Assembly (NCBI GenBank): GCA_030386875.1
Contig: CM059573.1
Coordinates: 26,391,891 to 26,455,890, forward strand
From: Morinoia aosen
Taxonomy: Eukaryota; Arthropoda; Malacostraca; Amphipoda; Talitridae
Reading direction: 5' to 3'
Length of the DNA stretch: 64,000 bases
Position numbers and translations under genes: made by a program. Positions 23,286 through 33,465 of this stretch are shown here, one piece after another (position 1 is the stretch's first letter; each line of letters opens with the position of its first letter). The notes below the pieces were generated by a model. It ran no database searches. It had not been told where the DNA came from and saw only the letters and a list, made by a program, of their open reading frames with translations.

Positions 23286-24303
23286 GTAAGATCCCTGGAC
23301 CACAATGCAGAGGACGAGGCCACGAGCACGAAGGCCGGGAGGATGGCTTCCGGGAGTGCAGGGAGTGCCCTCCAGAGGGACAACTTCGCTGTCGCTTGAT
23401 GCGCAGGAACGCGAGAGGCTCCTGCCGCTTCCGGATGTGTCTCGCGGAACATCCGCTCTCTCTGACATGTATGCGTATCAGTTGCTCGTGCGAAAATGCA
23501 TTTTCGCTAGAGCGCGCTCTCAGTGCACAATTATTTGAAATTCTAATTTGGCTAAGTAAGAATTTCCACGCACGTAATTTCACATAAATTAGATACGAGT
23601 TGTATCGGGCCTCATGCGAAGAGGAAGCTCGATGCAAGGGTGTTGCGCTATAGTAACAAGAGTGACTTAATCTGAAGTCTTGTCGGAGTTGTCTCTGCCC
23701 CACACGCTCGAACTGCATCGCAGAGTCTACTACTGATCCTCATCAAGTCGCAGTTTGCCGCGTTTACGAGCGGTTTGTGTCGTAAACAGTCACACCAAGA
23801 CACAAAAGACGAATTTTACGTCGCTCGACCACGCTTGCAAGAGCGGCAATCCTACCAACAGCTTCCGGATTCACCCGTAGGAAATTGCATCAGTTGTCCG
23901 GATGCGCTGGCACAGTTTTTAACCGAGGACTAAAAATAATATGCTGGAGACACCGAATTTTCTAGATCTTCAAGTGTTATCGAATGGGATTAGAAAGCGA
24001 GCGACCGCAAAAATATGAAGATTTTGTGTGTGCTGATATGAAATATTTCAATGGAGACAATATTAGTTCCAACCATCAGGATTCGCGCTGTAAATGATAA
24101 ATTAAATTCAAGATCTCGGTGTTTTTTTGAAGACGAAATGATTAACGCATGTAAATAGTGCATGGAATATGTTTAACTACTTAAAATCGCACGTAAGTTG
24201 GATGTGTACATCATTCTAAATAACTTTATCATCAAAGAGTTACGGGAAGTTCAAACGCCGAAGTGTGCGCCACCGCGCTGCAGTTTGATGCGGATCTTGC
24301 AAA
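23286..24303. other. Intron after the 75-base exon, GC-rich at its start
   Basis: CpG-rich sequence continues to about 23470, with open stretches in several frames on both strands (for example 23119-23718 minus and 23305-23538 plus). Since the exon above explains part of the GC richness, I do not call these genes. Nothing recognised beyond 23480. Confidence 0.4.
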
Positions 24304-24305
24304 CA

Positions 24306-24347
24306 GCTGCAGTGCAGTGCAGTGCAGTGCAGCACAGTGCAGTGCAC
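24306..24347. repeat. GCAGT pentanucleotide microsatellite
   Basis: About eight imperfect GCAGT/GCACA units in tandem. Confidence 0.85.
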
Positions 24348-24756
24348 AACAAAAGGCTGTGTCGCTCGTGAGGTAACTCAAGTCCAGCAATGTTATAAGC
24401 GAGTGCTCGGATATGTCTCATTGATACTGGCTTAATCTTCTTCTACATCTAAATAGCGATTGGTGGAATAATGTGTGCGGGATTATTACAGTGAACTGTC
24501 ATACTACATCAAGAGCTGAACGATCGATATCATAACATTAAAAAATTCCTTTGGTTTAATGGAAGGGCCAGTGAACGAATGATATGTGTCAAATGATGGA
24601 CATGACGCTCATTTACATTATTCACCCTGTGCATAGATATGTGCACTAATTAAAAATTCATTGTGCGTTTATTGGTGAGCGGATATTGCCCGTTTTCAGG
24701 TAAGGATCCTGAACTGACTCGCTGTTACACGAAAGTTTCTGAACTATGCATTTGTA
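24348..24756. other. Intronic sequence; nothing recognised
   Basis: No gene, repeat or splice-flanked exon seen. Confidence 0.5.
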
Positions 24757-25005
24757 GTTGCAGCGGCCGCATCAGCAGTTACAGCAGCAGGTGCAGTTAG
24801 AGCATCAGCGGCAACAGCAGCTGCAGTGGCAGTATCAACAGCAACAGCAGCGGCAGGAGCTGCAGTGGCAGCACCAGCAGTCACAGTATCAGCGGCAACA
24901 GCAGCTGCAGTGGCAGTATCAGAAGTAACAGCAGCTGCAGTGGCAGTATCAACAGCAACAGCAGCAGCAACAGCAGCAGCAGCACGCAGCCTTGACTGGA
25001 ACTGC
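24757..25005 (+). repeat. CAG/GCA-rich imperfect trinucleotide tract
   Basis: A low-complexity tract of GCA-type triplets. In one + frame it reads as alanine with A/T/V/S interruptions, and in another as glutamine-rich. A longer word, GGCAACAGCAGCTGCAGTGG, recurs about 84 bases apart, and its CAGCTGCAGTGGCAGTATCA part a third time 42 bases on. It follows a weak acceptor (GTAGTTGCAG) in phase 1 and the Ala frame runs on to TGA at 25093. A real exon is possible but the composition alone explains the open frame. Confidence 0.75.
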
Positions 25006-26274
25006 AGCAGCGCAGGGCCACGCGAGCAGAGCTGCGTCGGACCACCGCTTCGAAGTCCGATGAACATGCCACGAAAATTCTATTTTCAGCAGTGATGAGC
25101 GCAACATTTTGAGCTCTAAATTTTGTTACGAGGTTTTAGGTAGATATAAATTACAAGAACTATACATAGAGGTAACAGCGTGGCCTCGCGTGTTGATTTC
25201 GCCCGACGTTTGGTCTGGTTTGGGGTGTTTTTGTTTTGCTCTGCGTCTTGAGTCGGACACTTACGGCACTTGAGCGTTTCTTGCTCTGTCTTACTCTTTA
25301 ATGTTCTTCTCATAACAATTGGTTAGTAATCATCTATTTCTTTAGAATGTATTCTCTTGAGAACAACTAGCAATTGTCCAGTGCTATTTCTGTTCATCAT
25401 TTTCTCCTTAATTGATCGGAAAATAAGTTTACGTAAAACAGCAACTGAAAACCGAATTATTTTCTGCTAAGATTTTACACGAGTCTGTACGATTATTTTG
25501 ATCGGCCTTTACGGAGATTTTAGATGTTTCTTGACAAATTTTTTTTATTTCATTAAGGTTCAATTTTTGAAAGGATCATTCTACGCGTGCATGCATATTT
25601 ATCGCAGATATTTAGAGTTAGTCATGCCATAATACGCAATGACACGACCACGTACCCTCTTATTTGTATGAACAGTTACTGAGTAAGCGGGAAAACGAAA
25701 AACAGAGTCCAGTAATATCTCTGCGGTGGGACGTCAATTGAATCTGGCAAAGTGGCCCTGCAGCCTGTGATTGTTTAGATAATTAAGTTTCTTTTTCGTA
25801 TGATGAAAGTGCATGAAGCAAGAGGGGGCTCGCGCCCCACCTTGGCACGTTGCTTACTTCAGTTGATCTTCAGTGATCCATTGCAAGTGATGAGGGTAGG
25901 ATGTGGCGATCTTCTTCCTTCCAGGCCCTGACTGGAAAGTGAAACTTGCTCCACGACAGTGCCGGGGTATTCTAACTGCGGTAGGGTACTTCATAAAAAT
26001 GAACCTGCGAACACTGTGCGCATCACCTCTCGTGTCTCGTTTGTCAGACTGTCTTCATCTTTACGAAACGAGTTTGGTTTTGAACAAGTCAGGTCCTGGA
26101 CATCCGACATATGACAGATGGACCTGCCAGCAATGCATGAGGTCTTATTGCGTGTGAAGACGTAATTAACTCAATTTGCACTTCTCACATTGATTGCAGA
26201 GAGTAATAGAAATTTACGATCAAAATTTTAAAATTAACATCGCATTACATTGAAAACCCCGCCACACCGAGAAA
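25006..26274. other. Intronic sequence; nothing recognised
   Basis: Short open frames only. No gene or repeat supported. Confidence 0.5.
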
Positions 26275-26414
26275 TACACACCACCTCATTAGTGTCGCTG
26301 AATACACACCACCTCATTAGCGTCGCTGAATACACGCCACCTCATTAGCGTTGCTGAATACACGCCATCTCATTAGCGTTGCTGAATGCACACCACCTCA
26401 TTAACGTCGCTTTA
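26275..26414. repeat. Short tandem repeat: 28-base unit, five copies
   Basis: Unit TACACACCACCTCATTAGCG plus TCGCTGAA, five adjacent copies with a few substitutions and no length change. It looks like a minisatellite at an early stage. Confidence 0.9.
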
Positions 26415-27289
26415 TTATTACATCTTGGCTCGTGATGACCTATTGAAGGCACTATCGATGACTAACACTGATTTTAATGAGTAATGCACATATAGAACAT
26501 TTTCATATGAATTAATTTTATTGGCAACGGCAAGCGTTCAATGTTTTAGACGCATTTCGCGCCGTCCAAGAATATCGAACACAAATTTATTGATACTAGA
26601 ACCAAACAAAGTTTATTGGCGAGGATTAACATTTTAAGTTTACACATTTTTCGAACGAATTATGTTTCAAAGTAAATATTGTTACAACGTCAAGCTAGTA
26701 AAATATTCATGGAAAATGTTATCAGAACGATTTTAAGAACTGAAAAGTAGCACTTCTTAATCCAGTTCACGATCTTTTGCTGTAACAATAACCGTGTTCT
26801 ATCACTTCTAAGCCAATTGGTGAGAATAATTTACTACATTTATACGAATAAGCAGAAGCAATCAACAATAAATGTAGAGTAAAGTAACGTAAAATATTCA
26901 TGGTGTTGTGTTCAATTTACTACGATGGAGTTACTCTTACGGAAACGCGTTTGGCTGGCGTCTCAAACAGTCAACGCTGTGTACTCTAGCGGCCTTACTC
27001 GCTAACGCTGCCGTCGTGTCTCGTTTAGCGAGAACTGAACTGTCACTTTTAGGTGCCTGGCCAACATTCCTTGTGCCGCTACACAACTGTCCTCAGCGGA
27101 CCAAGAAGATGTGCTAAGAGACACGACGTACCGGATTTGGATGACTCTCGATGGTCGCACTTGTTTTGGTATTCCTTATAACTCCAGGTTATTTTCACCC
27201 TGAGAGAGTTTGTTATTTACAGTTTCAGGACGGATGAGTATTTATGTTGTGCTGATCTACAGTAGCTTCGATGCTTAGTATCATGCTTA
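26415..27289. other. Intronic sequence; nothing recognised
   Basis: AT-rich, with one 69-codon + frame at 26908-27117 lacking splice or motif support. Confidence 0.5.
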
Positions 27290-27470
27290 GCAGCCTGATG
27301 TGTAATACTTGAAATGAATAAGTTAAGAGAACATTTTTATTTTTTATTTTGGATGATTTCATTGCGATATGGGATTTCAAGTGACTGATGAGCGATACTT
27401 GAAGCAAATAAGTGAAGAGAAATAAGTATTTTTTCAATTTCAGTTCGATTTCATTTCAAAACCTAGTTAA
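27290..27470. repeat. Diverged tandem duplication, about 91 bases per copy
   Basis: CTGATG-G--ATACTTGAA--AATAAGT-AAGAGAA followed by a GATTTCATT word occurs at about 27294 and again at about 27385. Substitutions and small indels separate the copies. Confidence 0.65.
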
Positions 27471-28417
27471 AACATTGGTGACTGGTAAAAGTTCTGATTA
27501 TTTACCTAAGGTCTAAAGCTCAAAATTCCTTTTGAAATGATACATTTATTCCTTAGAATTTTAGTATTATGGAACATGCAAATTTGCTCTTGTATGGTCT
27601 TTCAGCACAGATCAGGTCAATGAAAATTTAATTGAAGTTAATTTTTTCTTATCAGAAATTTACATGATAACGATCGATTAATCGATGTCGTTGAGCCCTT
27701 TTGATTAGAATTTAACTCTTTTGGCAGATAAAATCCCACAACTTCGTCATACCTTCCACCCTCCTGTATTTCTCAAAGATGACAAATCTCATGAATCCCA
27801 AGTTATATAAACCTATGTATATGGATTTAATCCTGTTCATTTTTTCTGCAGTTTTCATTGAAGCGAAGTTGCGATGTTACCACCAAATGAAAATAGCGAA
27901 CTTCAAGAATTGGGAAAAGAAATTCCTAAATGGCCACACCACTCTAAAGCCTTGATGATGGCAGGGGAAATGAGACTTTACGTGAAGCGTTTTTTAGGCG
28001 CCGTGGGGTGTTGTGAACACTGAGCAGCGCTGAGGCTTCGCTCAGCTGGTGCCAGAAATAGTAAAACGAACTTCAACAGGAGGCCCAGAACTAAGGTTCT
28101 TCCATTGAAGTTTTACATGAGAGCCAAGCTGCTCATAATTGTGTGAATTCTGCTATCTCATCCCGAAACTGTGCACAAAAAATAGTGTCGTGAATAACGC
28201 AGGAAAAAATCCATCTGGCTTTTGATCGTATTCTGTTGATTGTTAATTCAATCGCACCCTCTTCAAGTGAATAATTAAGTGAACTGTGGTCCTTTGAATC
28301 AAAGGAGTAACGCCCAGGAAGAAGGGCTAACAGTTGTATCGCGAACTTTGTGTTTGAAGAAGCCGAAAAGACTTTCAATAACGGGAAGCTAGATTTCGAG
28401 AATGCCTATTCTGCTAG
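27471..28417. other. Intronic sequence up to the acceptor at 28417
   Basis: Nothing recognised except a small stem near 28028-28050 (CTGAG-GCTTCG-CTCAG). Confidence 0.5.
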
Positions 28418-28540
28418 GCAACAACATTCTGGGGCAAGTTCTGCACTCTTCAGGAGTATCCAATTACCGACTAAGGAAGAAGTTGAGGGAGCCTCTGGCT
28501 TCATCTTCTGAAGAGGACAGCGTCGTCGTCCGCCGACCAG
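28418..28540 (+). CDS. 123-base juxtamembrane exon of the membrane-protein gene
   Basis: Acceptor GCCTATTCTGCTAG|GC and donor CGACCAG|GTAGTT bound 123 bases in phase 1 at both ends. It encodes NNILGQVLHSSGVSNYRLRK, then KLREPLASSSEEDSVVVRRP. It carries a dibasic cluster (RLRKKLR) and an acidic-serine patch (SSSEED), and lies immediately before the transmembrane exon. Phase agreement with 4918/23285 on one side and 46803 on the other is the main evidence. As with the 75-base exon, skipping it would keep the frame. A LINE inserted antisense ends only about 130 bases downstream of its donor. Confidence 0.7.
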
Positions 28541-29052
28541 GTAGTTGCAATTATTTCAGCTCACTTCCTCATCTGTGCAGTTAGTTTTGCTTGTGCATGT
28601 TTGAAGCGGAAGAACTCTTGAGGGTCCTGCTTGCAGTGTATATTAAGCATGGACAGGTTTAAAACAATTTAAAAAAACAATTTATTTACCACAGGAGATA
28701 CAGAGGTAGAATGTTTCTTAAGTCTAATACAATGGTCAGAGTTGAGTATAGCTACCTGTGGGCCCGAATAAGTTCAGCGACTTCTAGGGCATCCTACCAT
28801 TACATTATTCTAGGGCGTACAATAATGTTTAACCTAATTCACTTAGCCTAGTTTCGCATTAGACTGATCAACAGGATAATGAACTCGATATTGATGTTTA
28901 ATTTTACAATATAGGTCATATGGACAATATTTAACAGTATATTCGATAACGATTTGGGAGCAGACTGAAAATCGGCGATATTACTCATGGCAAATTGCAT
29001 TATTAGGACCAGACATGTAGGAGGCAGGATTTGACTTGGTGATCTTACACGA

Positions 29053-32000
29053 CTAGTATTCTGATAAGAAGTGAGACTCAAGATTTCTTTTAAATACCTT
29101 GTAAGAATTACTTTCACGGATCTCCGCAGGTATTGAGTTCCAGGTTTTAGTTCCAGCGAATAGTATACTATGTTGCGAGCGGGCCTTTGAATAATAAGGA
29201 AGCATGAATTTACTTTTATTTCGTGTTAAATGGTCGTGATGACCAGTTTGCGCAGTTAATAACTGTTGAAGGCTATTGTCGCCATCATTAGCTAATGTTT
29301 TGTAGATGAAATTGCAGATGGAGATTTTGTAGAGATCCGAGAGTTTAAGTATTTGTAAATTTTTGAATGAATCATTTGTGTGAGCATTATATTCTAGGTT
29401 CTTTACCGCTCTGATGGCTCTTTTTTGCAGAGTAAAAATTATATTGGTTATATTTTTATCAGTTCCATGCCATGCTTCTATTCCGTATTGCAGGTATGGT
29501 GATATGAGCGTTCGATAAAGCATTAGTAAGGCTGTTTCAGGCAGGAAATTTTTAACTTTATTCAGGATTCCGATGGATTTTGATAATTTAGAACTAATAT
29601 GAGTGATGTGCTCTTTGAAGGTCAGATGTTTATCTATTATGATGCCCAGAAATTTACATGAGTTGGTTTCTTTGATTTCACCTTCGCCAATTTTAATGGA
29701 CGGTAGAGATATATTTTTCTTGTATGAGAACGTAATATAATTTGTTTTATCGATATTGAGGCTTATTTTATTAGCTTTAAGCCACAGTGAAACCTTATGG
29801 AGTTCATTATTTATACTCTCCGCAATCGTAGTGGGATTTTCGTTCGGAAGGACCGCAGAAAGCGTACTGTCATCGGCAAAAAGTATGAATTTAAAAAATG
29901 ATGTAGATTTAATAATATCATTGATAAAAATCAGAAAAAGGAGAGGCCCAAGAACAGATCCTTGTGGAACTCCATGGCTAATTTTCTGTGGGTCCGATTT
30001 TGCGTCGCCAATGACAACGTATTGCTTCCGATTTGTTAGGTATGATCTGAACCAATCATGGGCAACCCCACGAATGCCATAACAATGAAGTTTCGAGAGT
30101 AATATGTTATGGTCCACACAATCGAATGCCTTTCGAAAGTCAAGAAATACAGAGAAGACAGTCTTTCCGTTATCTATATTAGAATAAAGGAATTGTAAAT
30201 GATTTAATATTGCCTGTGTTGTTGATTTTTTACAGCGAAAGCCGTATTGTTTATCATAGAGAAATGATTTTTGTTCAAAATAAGAGTACACTTTTTTATA
30301 CACAATTTTCTCGAATACCTTGCTAATAATTGGTAACATGGAGATAGGTCGATAATTGTTTACACAGGTTTTTTCACCATTTTTAAAGATAGGGGTTACT
30401 CTAGCAACTTTGAGGGAGTTCGGGAAAGTGCCTAGTAAGAGAGACTGTTTAATAATATTGGATATCAGCGGGGCCACAATATCAGCAATTATTTCAAGTA
30501 TTTTAGTTGGAAACGTTTGTAACCCACTCGATTTATTTTTCATGTTGTTTATGCACGCAATTACATCGGAGGAGTTTGTAGGCGTAAAGAAAAAGGAGTT
30601 GTGTTCTCGTATATGATCCATAAATTCCAGGTGATCAGTAGGTTCACTTGGAATACCATTGGCTATAGTTTTCCCTACGTTTACAAAGAAGTTGTTGAAG
30701 AGATTAACAATTTCATTCTTCTCATGGTATTTTACATTATCTTGAGTGATATATCCAATTTTCTTTTTTTCGGCGTTATTCGGTTTATAACAAGAGTTAA
30801 GGAGGCGCCAAGTCTTTTTAACGTCAGCTTTGAATTGAGTAAAATTGAGGGTAAAGTAGCTCTTTTTTGATGATCTTATCTGGTTTGTCACATAGTTTCT
30901 GAATCGGTTATATGTTTCTCTAGATATTCGCCCTTCGCAAAGGAGGGCTAGGTACGCTTGGCGTTTCTTTATATTTATCACGATGTCTCTAGTAATCCAG
31001 GGCTTTTGTTTATTTTTCGGGGTAACTGTACGAGTTACAATTGGGCAACACTGATTGTATGCGTTCATTATAGTTTCAGTCAACTTTACTACTGATTCAT
31101 CAATGCTCCTTGCATTATTGTTTTGTAGGGTGATGTGCAATGTTGGCATTAAATCTTCTAGAACGGTTCGCATTTCTTCTAAATTTGATTCGTTTATTTT
31201 ACGATATGAGTAAGTTTCAGCCCGTGCTTTGGTGCACGCAAGATAGACATTTTTCTTAATAAGAAAAACTGGAAAATGATCTGATAAGTCAGAAGTAATT
31301 ATTCCAGCAAGAAAATCACTTGGGTCTGTCATAAAGATATTGTCAAGCAGCGTGGCACATTCTGAGGTTATTCGTGTTGGCTTTGTGATGATCGGAAGGA
31401 AAGATTTAGAATGAAATGCATTTAAGAAATTAGAGATTGGTTCATAGCTTTCATGTTTCAGCAAATCATAGTTGAAGTCACCGCATATTATTATGTCATT
31501 GTAGAAGGACCTGTTGAACTGAGAAATAATTCGATTAAGCTCATTAAGGAAGGATATAGGACAGGCTGTAGGCGGCCTATACACCGTTCCAAGCACAATT
31601 CGTTTGCCATCTTTAGACAGTTCTACGAATAATGATTCTATATGATCCTGATTCAGTGTTGCACTTGCTATGATTCTCGAATCCATGTGCTTAGAAATGT
31701 ATGTACTGATGCCCCCGCCTCGCTTGTTTTTTCGTAGCGAATGGTAACTATGATAATTTTCAAATTTAATCATGTCTTTGGTCGAGTCATCTAGCCAGCT
31801 TTCGGTGAAGCTAATCACATCTAAGGTATACTTAAGTTCAGTAATAGTGCATTGTATCTCTTCCAATTTTGGATAGAGTGACCTACAGTTCCAACACAGT
31901 AGCGAAAAATCCTGCCGGGTTATTCGTATAGATTCGTTGAATTTTGATATATTAATATATCTGCAGTTTTTAGAGTCGTTTAGGTTTGGAAATATTCTGT

Positions 32001-32055
32001 TCAAATGATTGAGATCCGGGTCGATTTCATCTAATATATCAGCGTGATCAGTCAT
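29053..32055 (-). CDS. LINE ORF2: apurinic-type endonuclease plus reverse transcriptase
   Basis: An uninterrupted 1000-codon frame starts at an ATG. The N-terminal endonuclease/exonuclease/phosphatase-fold nuclease shows WNCRSL (about 54-59), TESWLD (about 83-88, catalytic E), GTVYRPP (155-161), ICGDFN (189-194, D192) and SDHFP (257-261). A KPWIT linker lies at 350-354. The reverse transcriptase follows with NNYRPIS (565-571), QYGFR (602-606), FLDFRKAFD (636-644, motif A aspartates), HGVPQGSVLGP (693-703) and FADD (725-728, motif C). The C-terminal part has the usual thumb-like YLQYGIEAWHG region. The product nicks target DNA and primes reverse transcription of the element RNA. All catalytic motifs are intact, suggesting recent insertion. 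Clade assignment within Jockey/CR1 is inferred from motif wording only. Confidence 0.93.
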   Translation of the reverse strand: MTDHADILDEIDPDLNHLNRIFPNLNDSKNCRYINISKFNESIRITRQDFSLLCWNCRSLYPKLEEIQCTITELKYTLDVISFTESWLDDSTKDMIKFENYHSYHSLRKNKRGGGISTYISKHMDSRIIASATLNQDHIESLFVELSKDGKRIVLGTVYRPPTACPISFLNELNRIISQFNRSFYNDIIICGDFNYDLLKHESYEPISNFLNAFHSKSFLPIITKPTRITSECATLLDNIFMTDPSDFLAGIITSDLSDHFPVFLIKKNVYLACTKARAETYSYRKINESNLEEMRTVLEDLMPTLHITLQNNNARSIDESVVKLTETIMNAYNQCCPIVTRTVTPKNKQKPWITRDIVINIKKRQAYLALLCEGRISRETYNRFRNYVTNQIRSSKKSYFTLNFTQFKADVKKTWRLLNSCYKPNNAEKKKIGYITQDNVKYHEKNEIVNLFNNFFVNVGKTIANGIPSEPTDHLEFMDHIREHNSFFFTPTNSSDVIACINNMKNKSSGLQTFPTKILEIIADIVAPLISNIIKQSLLLGTFPNSLKVARVTPIFKNGEKTCVNNYRPISMLPIISKVFEKIVYKKVYSYFEQKSFLYDKQYGFRCKKSTTQAILNHLQFLYSNIDNGKTVFSVFLDFRKAFDCVDHNILLSKLHCYGIRGVAHDWFRSYLTNRKQYVVIGDAKSDPQKISHGVPQGSVLGPLLFLIFINDIIKSTSFFKFILFADDSTLSAVLPNENPTTIAESINNELHKVSLWLKANKISLNIDKTNYITFSYKKNISLPSIKIGEGEIKETNSCKFLGIIIDKHLTFKEHITHISSKLSKSIGILNKVKNFLPETALLMLYRTLISPYLQYGIEAWHGTDKNITNIIFTLQKRAIRAVKNLEYNAHTNDSFKNLQILKLSDLYKISICNFIYKTLANDGDNSLQQLLTAQTGHHDHLTRNKSKFMLPYYSKARSQHSILFAGTKTWNSIPAEIRESNSYKVFKRNLESHFLSEY

Positions 32056-32256
32056 TCAAAATTATTAAACAGTAGGCAGTAAGTACTATTGTACAACTTA
32101 AAACGAAATACAGAGTCAAGATTAAAAGGATATATCTATCTAAAAACTAGCTTAGAAATTATAGAAAAGAGTAAGAAATCTAGCGTGATTTCGTGGGTAC
32201 ACTCAATACTCAGCCAAGAGCGATTAATATTGGAGTTCAATATACAAAATTGATGC

Positions 32257-32530
32257 GTACAAATTGCTGAAGGCGTTGTTACAAAGTTCACATACAACAG
32301 ATAATAAGTTTAAAAAAAATAAAAATAAATAGAAAAAATTTAGCGACGATGATAATCTAATCAGCTAATATGTTTTACACATAATAATAGTTTGTTGGTT
32401 AAAAATTACATACAATTTACGAGGAAAGGTGAACAAGGTGGATATCAATATTCCATCATAATATTTGTAGGTACAAATTGCTGGTGGTGTTGTTGCAATT
32501 TCCAATACAGATGTCATAAATGTTCATATA
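32257..32530. repeat. Pair of similar segments in the putative LINE 5-prime UTR
   Basis: GTACAAATTGCTG--GG-GTTGTT occurs at 32257 and 32471, about 214 bases apart, with weaker similarity for some 20 bases either side. It could be a remnant of repeated 5-prime promoter units, but two copies are thin evidence. Confidence 0.4.
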
Positions 32531-32760
32531 TATCTGTCATACGATTGTCAAAATTGAGGTAAAACTGCCGTATATATCTTTAGAGGTTGGAACTGATTCA
32601 TGACATGAAGTTATGCAGTTTGAAGATCTAGTGTAAAGTTATAGAATTCTAGGCGTTATTGGCATACGAGTATATAATTTGACACAGGTACATGTTTTGA
32701 TACCTAATTGAGGTGAACACCCAAGACCTGATTCGATGATTTATCCAAGGTTAATGCCTT

Positions 32761-33314
32761 GAATTCAGTCGAGCACGTTGATGATAACGTTAACTTTTTC
32801 TGAAAGTCTTCATCTTCCTTCCAGCAGATACTTAGGGAGAAAATGCAGGAAAAAATACCTTTTCTCTGCCATTAAATTTTTGCAATTGCGAAATTTGATC
32901 GTAAATATTCATTGTTGTAGTTCAAGTTTGAGTTCAGTGCGAGTTTTAACACACACTATGAACGAAAATAGGAAATAACTCTGTTATCTTTACAATTCCA
33001 CCATCTCAGTATATTATCTCACATCCTATGAAGTATTCAGTAAATATTCGATCGAATTCAGAGAAACAATGCAGTGCATTTGTACTTCCCGGCGTCACTA
33101 TTTTATTGCATAATAAAATGCAAATTTCACTTCGTACTCGACCATCTTTGTTATAATATTTTTCGGTACTTCCAGCACCTCGGTAAAGGAACGAGTGTCT
33201 GAAATTTTCTGTGAAAAACATGTATTGAAAATACAACAACTTCTGTTCATGTACGCTTACATAAATATTAAGTGATCCTTAAACATGAAGAGTGAGATTT
33301 CAAATTTGTGCGCT
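32761..33314. other. Intronic sequence; nothing recognised
   Basis: Short open frames only. Confidence 0.5.
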
Positions 33315-33465
33315 GGTAGTGAATCATTCAAATTTTTACTAATTTTTTTTAGTATTTCCTAAATACTAAATTACTAAAAATATTTACTAAATACTAAATT
33401 TTACTAAATTTTTACTGAAATAATTGTGTCTTACGTTGGTAGTGAATCATTCAAATTTTTACTAA
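33315..33465. repeat. 28-base direct duplication around a TACTAAA-rich core
   Basis: GGTAGTGAATCATTCAAATT followed by TTTACTAA is repeated identically at 33315-33342 and 33438-33465. Several ACTAAAT/TACTAAA words lie between, consistent with slippage. Confidence 0.85.

Larger units (their letters stand above)
28670..32760 (-). mobile_element. Non-LTR retrotransposon (LINE) of the Jockey/CR1 superfamily
   Basis: The element contains the intact endonuclease/RT frame at 29053-32055. About 370 bases of 3-prime UTR run to an AATAAA followed by an A/T-rich end near 28670-28686 (minus-strand reading). Upstream of the ATG about 700 bases without an open frame may be 5-prime UTR. No upstream gag-like ORF1 was found, so the copy may be 5-prime truncated or of a single-ORF type. 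Both outer boundaries are estimates, since I could not confirm a target-site duplication. It lies antisense inside the 28540-46803 intron. Confidence 0.75.

Noticed and set aside
23119..23718. 199-codon minus-strand frame
   Set aside because: It overlaps the phase-consistent + strand exon 23211-23285 and several other open frames in a GC-rich patch. No motif or start support.
24757..25095. Alanine-rich or glutamine-rich protein
   Set aside because: Triplet low-complexity DNA is open in more than one frame. The acceptor is weak and there is no independent coding evidence.
29756..30870. Plus-strand open frames opposite the LINE
   Set aside because: Shadows of the minus-strand endonuclease/RT frame.
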